Shown: positions 10,786-20,807 of the stretch, piece by piece
How positions within the stretch are numbered: position 1 is the first letter of the stretch
Layout of the letters: every line of letters begins with the position of its first letter
DNA from: Cochliopodium minus
Taxonomy: Eukaryota > Discosea > Himatismenida > Cochliopodiidae
Length of the DNA stretch: 21,810 bases
Assembly (NCBI GenBank): GCA_024220525.1
Contig: JAMYWO010000437.1
Span: forward strand, 4,874-26,683
Direction of reading: 5' to 3'
Program-made: the position numbers and the translations under genes
Notes under the pieces: generated by a model
Database searches by the model: none
What the model was told of the DNA's origin: nothing
The model's input: only the letters and a program-made list of their open reading frames with translations

Positions 10786-13700
10786 CGGACATTTCACCAA
10801 AGACAGAGCCTTCAGACAAATTAGCAACAACCATGGGATTTTCGCGATCACCTCGTTCAACACGAGCTTTACCTTCTTTGATTTTGTAAAGGTTTTCGTT
10901 GGTTTTACTTTCAAAAATGATCACTTTCTCTTTTGGAAAGTTTATTTCCGCAGCCCCCGCTGTGATTAGTCTCCAGTCTTTTTCGCTAAGTTCTTTTGCA
11001 ACTTCTGACACTGCTTTCTTTTTCATCATTGTTTTTGCTGCACTCGCAAGTGAACCTCTTAAAAAAACAAAAAATTTAAAAAAATTAAAAATTAAAAATA
11101 AAATAAAATAAAATTAAAAATTAAATTTTAAAAAAAATTGTAATTCAAAAAATAAAGAATAACATTTCAAAAAAAAAAAAAATAAAAAATAAAAAATAAA
11201 ATTTGAAAATAAATAAATAAAATCAAATTAAATTTAAATAAATTAAATTTTTTTTTTGTAGCATTACCTGGTTGGTTCTTTCAACTCTTCACCTTTCTTC
11301 AAAGACTCTTCTTTCAACTTTGAAATCCTGTAGATTTCGTGATCTTCCCAAATTTCAACAGATTTTAAAACTCTTTGAATGGTGCTGGAAGGGGAGATGC
11401 TTTCGTAGAGGAGGCTGCTGCCTGAACGGATTGTTTTGATAGAAGTGGCGAGTAGTTTCGCTTTCGTCACGTTTATCACCGTTCTTTCTTGATCCAAGTA
11501 TGTCTCATTTCCATCATCTATGAATGTCAAGTCTGTCAGATGAATACCTAATTTTGAAAAATAAAAATAAAAATGAAATTTAGAAAAGAAAGATATTTTA
11601 AAACAAATCAAATTTAAAAAAAATAATGTCAAAAATAATCATTTATTTTATCTTCCAAAAGTAATCAAAAATTAAAAATTTTAAAAAAATTAAAAAATAT
11701 GAAATTAAAAAAAACAATGATAAAAAAATTATCATTAATCTTTAAAATGTAAAAAAAAATTATTTCAATTAATCAAATAAATTATTAATGAAATTAAATT
11801 AAACAAAAAAATTGTTTATTAAAAAAAAAAACACAAAATATGAAAAATTTTGATTACTGAAAAAAAAAAAGATTTTTAAATATGAAAAATTAAATTAAAA
11901 AAAATATTACCTAAATAAGGTAACCAAGGAGACTTGTTTTTAGCAATTTCTTCTCGGTAGTTTTTAAAATTAGGCATGGGGCTCATGAGTTTGGAAAGAG
12001 ATTCGAATCTCTCTTTGTTTTCTTTGGAAACACAGGCCCAACTTCTTTTCAAACGAGAAATGGCAGAGTTGTGTAATGCTGAAAGAATTTCCATCACTCC
12101 TCCAAAGTTTCTAAGTTCTGCGCAACGAACACAAATTTCTATGAACCTAAAAAAAAAAAATTGAAAAAATTAATCTAAAATAAATTGAAAAAAAATTAAT
12201 AAACATGAAAAAAAAATGGAAATTATGAAAATTATAAAGAAATATTATATAAAAAAATAAATTATATTTAAAAAATAAAGTTAAATATAAAGTAAAAATG
12301 TATTTAAGATAAAATATTGTTTAATTAATAAAGATATTAAAAAATATTAAATAAATATTCAAAATTTAAATCAAAAACTAGATTTTAAAATAAAATAAAA
12401 CCCAAAATACTAAAGAAATTAAAAACACTAAAGACAAACGAAATTAAAAATTGGAAAAAAAAAAAAATATAAAAAAAAAAAAAAAAAAATAAAAAAAAAA
12501 ATTAATTTACTTTGAAATAATGATTCCTCTTCTTTCTGGATCCTCACCCTTTATGATCTCAGTAGCAGCCCACTGACTCATCTTGTTGAACCAATTAATG
12601 ACACCCATAGCAGCAGGACAACTCTCAGGCTTCTTGGTCCAGCTCTGTTTCAAAAACTCCCAGGGTTTGACTTTCGAGTAATTTTCGTGTTCAATGAGCG
12701 TCATTTGTTCAGCGATGGCGGAAGTAGAAAATTCCACAATGAGAGGAAAAGAAGTGATTGTTTTGAAAGTGGATTTTTTATCGATATCGACGACGTTGCT
12801 CTTTTTTCTTTCAAAGGAATACATCTGGGCGATATCTTCCATGAATTCTTTGAGGGCACCTTTTTCTCCCCAGCAGCCTCGTGAGTTGTAGTCGGTGATG
12901 AGGAGGAACATGTCGTTTTTGAAGAAGTCGTCGGTGAGGAGGAACCATCTTTCGACGATGTAGGCTACTCTCACGTGGATGTTTCTTTCGTTCTTCTCGA
13001 AATCTTCTCTTTGACATTTTTCTACTGTAACCAATTCTCCTGGTCCTGAAAATAGAAATTAACAATAAAACATTCAAAATGATCGAAATATATTTCATAA
13101 AAGATTGAAAGGAAATAATTAAAATAAAAAATTGAAAGTGGATTTCAGTGTATCAATAGGATTAATTAATAATTTTTAAACTGTTGAATTGTTTTGGATT
13201 TTTATACATTAAATTTGATTTAACATTAAATTTAATTTATTTTAAAATAATTATCCTCACCTCTGTATCTTTGCAACAATAACTGAAGAAATTGAGGAGC
13301 AGTTGTAAAACTTTGTATTGTCAACAAAACAGTATCTATCAAATCTGTGTCGGGATGAATATCTGTCATTTTTTCTATGAGTTTGTAAATGTTGGCACCT
13401 GAAAGGATCTTTTTATCTTTGTCTTCAAAGTGGATGTTGTCTTCTGTATCTTCTAAACCAAAATAATATGGTAATTTCTCAAAATCATCTTCGTTATTAT
13501 CAAAATCATTCTCTAAATCTTCCACTGTAGATACCTTATTATTTAAAAAGAATTATTAATTAATTTTTAAAATATTGTTTGATTATATTTTTATAAATAT
13601 CATTTTCATGAAATTCCATTTCGGAATCTATTCTATTTCACAAGATATTTATCGAAGAAATATTCTAGAAAGCTTCGAATAAAAATAAAATAAAAATCAA

Positions 13701-14388
13701 TTAAATTTCAGATTTAACCTGCTTGATTTTGATTTTTCTTGGTTTTGTTTCAGATGCATAAGATAATCCAAGCAATAATTCCCCTTCCACAACATCTTCG
13801 GTTGTTCTTTTTTGCAAAGTGAATCCTTCATTACAATCATCCTCTAATAAAGGTTGCAAAGGGATATCCAATTTTCCCATGAATTGAGATTTCCCCATCG
13901 ATTTCTTTGTGATCTCCAATGCCATCAACAATGGGAAGGATTCTTCGCATCTGATGTCCAATACGAACGATTCATTCCATTCTGGATTCAATACATTCTT
14001 TATTACCTTTGTCTTCAAATTATGTATCACCTCATTCTTTTTGATGTCCTTTATTTGTAATGTCGCATAGAAATTACCTAAATCAAATATATTTTTGTAA
14101 TTTTGAAGAGGAGAATTTAAAATGATGAGTGTTTTATAAATAAATTAAATTTTGAAGTAATTTGTTAGATTCATTCAGAATGTTGACATACTAAATTCAA
14201 ATTGGGATTGAAATATATTTTTATTTTTGTCGATTACCTTTCTTTCCTTTATCTGCCAACAGTCCCGTTGTTCCAAATACTAAAAATAAAAATTTAAATT
14301 AATATCCCTGGAATAGTTTCTATGTTTTCAAATAATCTAAATTTATTTTACCATTAATGATCAATTGTCCCTTTTCGAACTTTTCCAT
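10786..14388 (-). CDS. RasGEF with C2, REM, CDC25 and cyclic-nucleotide-binding domains, 3' end missing (678 codons)
   Basis: Exons on the minus strand: 14388-14352, 14279-14238, 14077-13719, 13534-13261, 13045-12511, 12146-11911, 11547-11268 and 11057-10786, all in phase. Residues about 7-135 form a C2 domain (VLNPEWNESFVLDI). Residues about 188-290 are the RasGEF N-terminal (REM) domain (ILSGANIYKLIEKM, TIQSFTTAPQFLQLLLQRY). Residues about 325-560 are the CDC25 catalytic domain (IAEQMTLIEHENYSKVKP, INWFNKMSQWAATEI, WLPYLGIHLTDLTFID). From about 600 a cyclic-nucleotide-binding fold starts and breaks off after VFGEMSG at a GTAAAA donor. The protein should load GTP onto a Ras-family GTPase, with membrane and cyclic-nucleotide inputs. 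REM-CDC25-cNB order resembles Dictyostelium GbpD; the N-terminal C2 is extra. The C2 lacks the usual aspartates at LEITKKSMGKSQFMG, so calcium binding is doubtful. One junction uses an unusual GTTAAA donor (13718). An in-frame stop just past 10786 is intron sequence. Confidence 0.93.
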
Positions 14389-14918
14389 ATTTTTTTATTT
14401 TTTAAATATTTTTTATTTGATCAGTTCAAGATTGGATTTTTTATTTTTTATAAATAAATTGTTAAAAGCAAGGTTGATTTGTTTTATTGTAGACAATTTT
14501 TTCGAGAACTTGAATCAGCATTTCAAATTGAAACCTATTTTGTAAAAAAAATGAATAGTTACACTTAAATTGTTAAAACTTTGTTTAAAATGTCCAAATT
14601 CTTAACATGATTTTAAAATTAAATCAATTTATTGTGAAATCTCAAAATTATCTCATGATTTTATTATAATTTCTTTTTATTTTAATATCCTTTCAAATTA
14701 ATTTCCTTAAATCTTTAAAAGTAAATTAATTTTGATGGCAATAGTTTCATTAAAAAAATATTTTTTAGAGGGTTTCCGAAATTATCAAGTTATATTGTGG
14801 ATGACTTAGTTTGTTGAATTTTGAGAAATTTATTCATAAATATTTGTTTGAATCAATAAAAATAATTTAAATCTTTGATTATTTTTTTTTATTTATCCTC
14901 AATAAATAAAAAAAAATA
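14389..14918. other. Divergent intergenic region between the RasGEF and RlaP-ligase genes
   Basis: About 530 bp separate the two start codons, so the promoters of both genes lie here. It is AT-rich with moderate T and A runs. The open frame at 14357-14545 has no family resemblance or splice context and is rejected. No RNA gene is visible. Confidence 0.5.
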
Positions 14919-17900
14919 ATGAAAAAAGAATTTCGAATACAGGAAATAAAGAAAATAATAGAATATGAAGAGTAATTCAATTTAAACAATCACTTCTTTC
15001 ATTTATATCACCCATTTTATTTTAGAAAACAAATAAAATGCATATATCTATGGGGATCGAGATTTCATGGATGCGAAAGAGAAGATTCAGATTATGATCT
15101 CATAATAATTGTGGATGAATGCCCATATTTCAATGAAATAAAAGTTATAAATAAAGATAATAATGATCTAACCATAATACACAAGGTAATTAAGTATTTT
15201 CCAATACACATGTGATAAAAATAACGAAAATATAAAATTTTTTTTTTGAAATAAAGGAATATTTTGAACAACTTTGGGAAGAACATTTGATATGGATAAT
15301 ACTTCTATATTTTTATCCAAAAAGGGCAATATTATTGGAGAAAGAAAATCTTTTTGAGGATAAGTTGTAAGATAAGAAAATTAACTTTTAAATTTTAATT
15401 TTAAAATTTTTTTTTAAAACTTCTCTTCACTTCTCTCTTAGAATAAACTATCCTTTTTTGAGGAAAAAGTTGTTGCAAATCACAAACCATTGCTATTCAA
15501 AAGCAAAGAGACTTTATTTCAAAGGAGATATTTTAAAATGTAAAAAAAATCTTTTGCACGGATTAAGGTTGAAAATTTTTTTCAATAAATAATACTTTTA
15601 TTTTTATCTGAAACATTCTATTATTTTATTTTATTGTTATTTTTAAAATTATTTTTTGATTAAGGATTTTATTTTTTATTTTTTATATTACAGTTCTTTA
15701 TTCTTTATATTTTCTCTATTTATTTTCAATTATAATATATTAAATATTTTTGAAGATACAAGTTGATAGTAAAACAAATGTTTGATAATGACAAAATAGA
15801 AGACTGGACAGTGGGAAACGAAATGTTCAAAGAAACTCTCCAAAAAGACTACCAAAATTGGGAAGAACTCGAAAAACAATTCAAAAAGAAATACCACGAC
15901 TACGAAGAAAACATTTTGTTCAAAGATTCTTTCAATTTGGACGGAGAATTGGTACTTAAATCTTCTCAGAATCCAAATTGTCTCAAAACTCTTTTGTACA
16001 TTGAAAAATATGGAATTGAAAAGTCAAAAAAAAAAAAAAATTTTATTTTATTTTTAGATTATTTATTTTTTTATTTTTTATTTTTTATTTTTATTTTTAT
16101 TTAATTTTTATTTTATTTTATTTATTTTATTTTGAAAAAATAATTATTTTTTAATATATTTATTTTTTATTTTTTATTTTTTATTTTATTTTTACTTTTA
16201 TTTAATTTATTTTTTTGAAAAAATTAATTTTTTATTTATTTTTATTTTTATTTTTATTTAATTTATTTTATTTTGAAAAATATTTGTTTTTTATTTATTT
16301 TTCTTTTGATTAAATTTTTTTTATTTTTATTTATTCAGGTTAGTAAGAAATTATGGTTTATATTATCACAAAGCAGGAGATTCTGTGTTGTTGCATAGAC
16401 AAAGTACTTCACCAGATAAATGTAAAAAAATAATTATTTTTCGTTTAAATTTTTTATTTATTTCATTTATTTTGTTTAAAATTTTATTTTTTTATTTTTT
16501 TTTTTGTAAAATTTTTTTGTAAAATTTTTTTTTATTTTTTATTTTTAAAGGTGAAATAGTAAGAGAATGCCAACATTTGGTGATAAACAAGGGAAAGGTT
16601 GTTTGTAAAGGTGTTGATAATATTCTTCCATTTGAAGAGTCCTTTCAATACAATTACATCACTCCCAAACTTGAAGGTCTTTCTGTTATATTGTATCACG
16701 ACAAAGGTTAAAAATAAATTGATTAAAATAAAAAATAAAATGAAAAAAATAAAAATAAATAAATAAAATAAATAAAATAAATAAATGAATAAAAATAAAT
16801 AAATAAAATAAAAACAAATAAATAAATATAAATATAATAAATTAAAAAAAAATAAAAAAAATAAAAACAAATAATTAAATAAATAAATGAATAAATAAAT
16901 AAATAAATAAATAAAAACAAAAAAAATATTTAAGTAAAAAAAATGTTTAAATAAAAATAATAATTATTAAAAGATGAATGGAAAGTATGCACTTCTAAAA
17001 CATTGGACGGAAGCGAGAGTATAAACGAATATAAAATTTTTCACAACAAAACAAACAATCAAACAAAGAAATTCTCTGTCTCAAATTTGTTTTGGGACAT
17101 TTTCAAAGAAAAAAAGATGATATTACCTAACAACACAGAAAAATACAATGAACGATGCTTTCTATTTAAATTGTTCAGCACAAAATTAAATGATGAAGAA
17201 AAAAAATTTGATGAAAAAAATTTCCAAGAAAATTTTCATTTCAAAAAAAATTTTAAAAAAAATTTTTTTCATTTTTTTTACGATGATCTCATTTTTCTCC
17301 ATTCTACCAACCTCAATTCTTTTAATGGAATGGATAGGAGCCAGCAGGAAGTTTTTTGTGTGGAGCATGATTGGAAAATGTTGCCCCTTTTCACTAACTT
17401 TAAGGATACAAATCAAATCATAGATTTTTCAAACAAGATGCCTCTCAATAATACTTTTGAAAATGTAAAAAACTTTTTTCTTTATTTTATTTTTATATTT
17501 ATTTTTTTTATTTTTATCTTTATTTTTTTTTTAATTTTTAATTTTTAATTTTTAATTTTAATTTTTTATTTTGGAAGATACAATGTGTTTCCGGTTTCGT
17601 TTTAGAAAATGAGAAGGGAGAAAAAAGAAAAATAGATGGAATCTCGTTCAAATCAATAATAAATTTGAGACCAAGGAAATTCGAAGAAGAAAAAGTAATT
17701 AACAAGGTAAATAAATAAATTTTTATTAATTTTATTTTTATTAATTTTTTTGTGAAAAAAAGAAATACTTTTGGGATTTAATTAGATATAACCACGAAGA
17801 CCAATCTTTCGTTTTTAAACTAGAAAAAGATCTTCAAATTGTTTATTACGAAATAAAAACTTTGTATGACGACTTAAACGAAAAAATAATGCAGACTTTT

Positions 17901-18168
17901 CTTCTCCTTAAAGAAAGTAGCCAAGACAAAAAATCTTTCTCCAAAAATTCAAAGAAATATTCTTTTTGGATTATTTTACATACAATATTTAATGGTTTAA
18001 AAAAATTTTTTTTTTTATTTTTTTTTAAATTAAATTTTTTAAAAAGGAGTATCTTTGGTTGATTGCTGGAAAAATATTACAACCAACAGCCTGAAAAAGT
18101 TGTTTGATGCAATGAAAAAAGATGTGGAAGTGGATCAAAAGATAAAAAATAATTTATTTAATTTTTAA
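14919..18168 (+). CDS. RlaP-like pol-beta nucleotidyltransferase fused to T4 Rnl1-like RNA ligase, 11 exons, 642 aa
   Basis: Exons 14919-14971, 15026-15185, 15257-15366, 15442-15567, 15756-16022, 16339-16421, 16551-16706, 16974-17464, 17578-17706, 17763-17994 and 18047-18168 join in phase to 1929 nt. Residues 1 to about 240 are a pol-beta-type nucleotidyltransferase: YLWGSRFHG (G28-S29), EDSDYDLIIIVDE (D40, D42), probable third acid D65 in NNDLTII, then helical KKNLLHGLRYKLIVKQMF. This pattern fits the RlaP family (RNA repair pathway DNA polymerase beta family). Residues about 240-525 resemble T4 RNA ligase 1: VRECQHLVI, motif I ITPKLEGLSVILY (K306 the predicted adenylated lysine), VCTSKTLDG, RCFLFKLFST, VSGFVLENEKGEKRKIDG. 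Residues 526-642 form a helical C-terminus. The combination suggests adding nucleotides to, and sealing or sensing, broken RNA ends; this is inferred. Several ligase residues essential in T4 are changed (see findings). A Phe/Lys/Asn-rich insertion of about 30 residues (17196-17280) interrupts the ligase. An exon-like stretch after the stop is unexplained. Confidence 0.85.
16724..16920. repeat. AAAT/AAATA simple repeat in an intron
   Basis: The seventh intron of the RlaP-ligase gene (16707-16973) is largely made of 4-5 bp A-rich units such as aaataaataaat. It produces long but meaningless Phe/Tyr/Leu/Ile-rich open frames on the minus strand. It holds no gene. Confidence 0.8.
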
Positions 18169-18497
18169 ATTTTCTATTAAAATTGTTTTTTTATTTTAAA
18201 AAATATTTTTGGATTATTAACTTTAAAATGACATTTGGAATGTTTTTGATTTTGTTTTTAGCACCAAACAATCGAATACTAGCAAAAAAGGAAAACACAG
18301 AAGATCTGAAGAAGGGAGGAAAATACTTGTGTCTTCTCACTGACCAAGTAGTATTGTCAGAAAAAAATTCATCTTTCTCTAATTGTTCAATTAAATTTTT
18401 GCACTGAATTGCTCTATCTTTATTGTCATTACAAACAGATTTATACTTTTTTAGAAAAAAAAATATTAAAAAAAAAATTAATGGGGAAAGTTGTTTT
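18169..18497. other. Convergent intergenic region with an unexplained exon-like segment
   Basis: This lies between the stop of the RlaP-ligase gene and the stop of ankyrin gene B. From 18262 to 18407 the composition becomes exon-like, and it is preceded by a strong acceptor (gattttgtttttag). An open frame there runs to TGA at 18405-18407 and includes KKENTEDLKKGGKYLCLL. No GT donor in the last ligase exon matches its phase. It may be 3' untranslated sequence or an alternative last exon. Confidence 0.5.
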
Positions 18498-20677
18498 TTA
18501 TAAAAATATGTTTACCCAATTTTTATTTTCGTAAAACAAAAGGGACAGAGACAACAATTCAGGAAAATCATATTTCAAAGCTTTGTGAGCACAACGATCA
18601 TGTTTATTATCATCAAAGCCAAAAGCAAAAAACAAGAAAAGAGAGTCCAAATTGTTCCTCACTTTATTTTTTTGACACAAATAATGAGCGGCACACTTGT
18701 AAGGAAAAGGATAACCGTTCTTTCTTTCACAATATTGATCTTTTATATTGAGATCCGCTTTTGTGTTGATTAACAACATGAGAACTGAAATATTTATGTT
18801 ATTGTTGGAGATGGTGAGGTTGTGTAGGCAGGTTTGACGACTTTTTTTACCGCTGTATGAGTCTTGGATGTTGAGATCTATTTTGTGTTCGAGAATAACC
18901 TTTAGTATCTCTATGCTTGGATCCTTTTTGTGGAGAAATTGATGCAAAACAGTTTCACTAAAAAAAAATAAAATAATAATAAAATATTATTAAAATAATA
19001 TTCAAAATAAAAATTAAAATCAAAATTAAATTAAAATCAAAGTACTATTTTTTTTACTTTTTGTTATTTATTGTTGTAATGTCATTTTTGAGATTGATGA
19101 TGTACTTTAAAATTTCGGGAGTGGCATTGCTATTCAAAGCGTACATTTTGGCTAAATTGCTCTTTTCAATAGTAACAACTTTAGGATCAGCCTGGTTTTC
19201 TATCATAAACTTTATTCTATAATAAAAAATAAATAAAAAATAAATAAAAATTTAAATAAGAAAAAAATTAAAGATTTTAAAAAATAATAAAAATCTTAAA
19301 ATAAATTCAAAAATATTTAAAAAAATAAAAATGAATAAAAAATAAATTTTTTTTTTACATTTCAAATTTAAAGTTGGGATTAGAAATGTAATGATGAAGG
19401 TAAGTGTAATTGTCTGCAGTGATGTACTTTAAATCCACGCCGCGATTTAAAAAAAAAGAGAAGAGATCCTTGTCAAAATTAAAAGTACTCAACAAATAAT
19501 GCAAACAAGTTTTCCCAAATTCGTCTTTGAGGTTTAAATCACAGTTGTTTTCGGAGAATAATTTAAGAAATTCAATTTCAAATTTCTCGTTTGAACAAAG
19601 TAAATGAACATACCCTCTTTTTTTGTGGTTTATGTCGCTTGTTAAATCCTTGTAGTTTGGTTTGAGTTCAACTAATCTTTTTACCAATTTTTCTGTAAGA
19701 GGCATTTGGAGGATGTGGCCTGCTATTGTGTATCCCCAATCCTTGTCCTGATAGTTTACATCTATCTTTTATTTTTACAATAAAAAAAAACAAATTTAAT
19801 TATAAATAATTTTATCTTTTATTTAATTGTATATAATTAATCAAAATCAAAAAATAATTTAAAAATAATTTTTTTTTAAAAAATAATTTAACAAAATTTA
19901 AAATAATAATAAAAAAATAATTTTTACAAATTTAACAATATTTATAAAATAAAAAAAATAATTTTTAATAATTTACGTTTTGATTTAGGAAAAGTTCAAG
20001 AACTTCATCTGAAACAATTTTATTTTTGAAAAATGACATCAAAATTTGATCAAGACAATTTTTGTTGCTATTTCTTTCTAAAAAAAGTTTAATGATCAAG
20101 GGACTTATTTTTTGTTTGCAGTTTGAGGCAAATTTCTGGAAAGGAAGTTCTCCATTGTTGTTGGAAATGTTGATATCTAAATCTTTTTCTTTCAGAACTT
20201 CTTCGATAACAGTCAAATCTGGGTAGTTTAACTAAAAACGAAAAAAATGTAAATTAATCATTTTATTTTATTAAATTCGAAATTTCAGATTATATTTTTT
20301 TTTTTTCTTAAATTCAAAAACAATTTCTTATTTTTAAAATTCTTTACCATCAACATGAATGATGTATTCCCTTGTTTATCTTGCACGTTTATATCTGCCT
20401 TGTATTCCAACATGGCCATTATAACATCCAGATCATGAGTTCTTTTGCCAGATAGAATATGGAAAGGAGATTTGCCATCATTATCAAGGGCATTCACATT
20501 TATTTTTTTACTTAGTAGTCCTTTTATAATGTCTAAATTGGGTTTTTCTGTTATACCACACATATGATGAAGATAATTCTTATTCGCAATATCTTTCCAT
20601 TCTATATTGATGGAATTTTCTATCTGTAAATATATCCCTCTATCATTCCTTTTCAATTTAAGGAGATTTGCATTCAT
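18498..20677 (-). CDS. Ankyrin-repeat protein B, 5 exons, 536 aa
   Basis: Exons on the minus strand: 20677-20348, 20231-19977, 19765-19359, 19216-19058 and 18957-18498. They join in phase to 1611 nt with TAA at 18498. The start is ATG at 20677 (MNANLLKLKRNDRG). Ankyrin repeats are clear and closer to the consensus than in gene A: INVNALDNDGKSPFHIL and ADINVQDKQGNTSFMLM (about residues 70-110), CDLNLKDEFGKTCLHYLL, IDLNIQDSYSGK, ADLNIKDQYCERKNGYP. The splice joins restore repeats exactly, for example FLNQN plus IDVNYQDKDWGYT, and TTINNKN plus ETVLHQFL. No kinase, F-box, membrane segment or other partner domain is visible. Such proteins usually act as protein-binding scaffolds; the partner is unknown. 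It is convergent with the RlaP-ligase gene (330 bp between stops) and in tandem with gene C, whose stop is 130 bp upstream of this start. Confidence 0.87.
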
Positions 20678-20807
20678 TAAAATTTAGATTCAATTTTATT
20701 TTTATATATATTTTTTGTATTAAATTTCTATTTTTCTTTGAAAATAATAATATTTAATAAATAATTAAAAAAAGTATTTGAGAAAATAAAAAGTTTTTGA
20801 GAAATTC
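20678..20807. other. Short spacer between tandem ankyrin genes C and B
   Basis: Only 130 bp separate the stop of gene C from the ATG of gene B on the same strand, so the terminator of one and the promoter of the other are compressed here. A run tatatatattttttg-like on the plus strand is the only notable text. Confidence 0.4.

Noticed and set aside
16532-16920. Minus-strand Phe/Tyr/Leu/Ile-rich open frames that look like membrane proteins
   Set aside because: They are translations of AAAT-type simple repeat inside an intron and vanish outside it.
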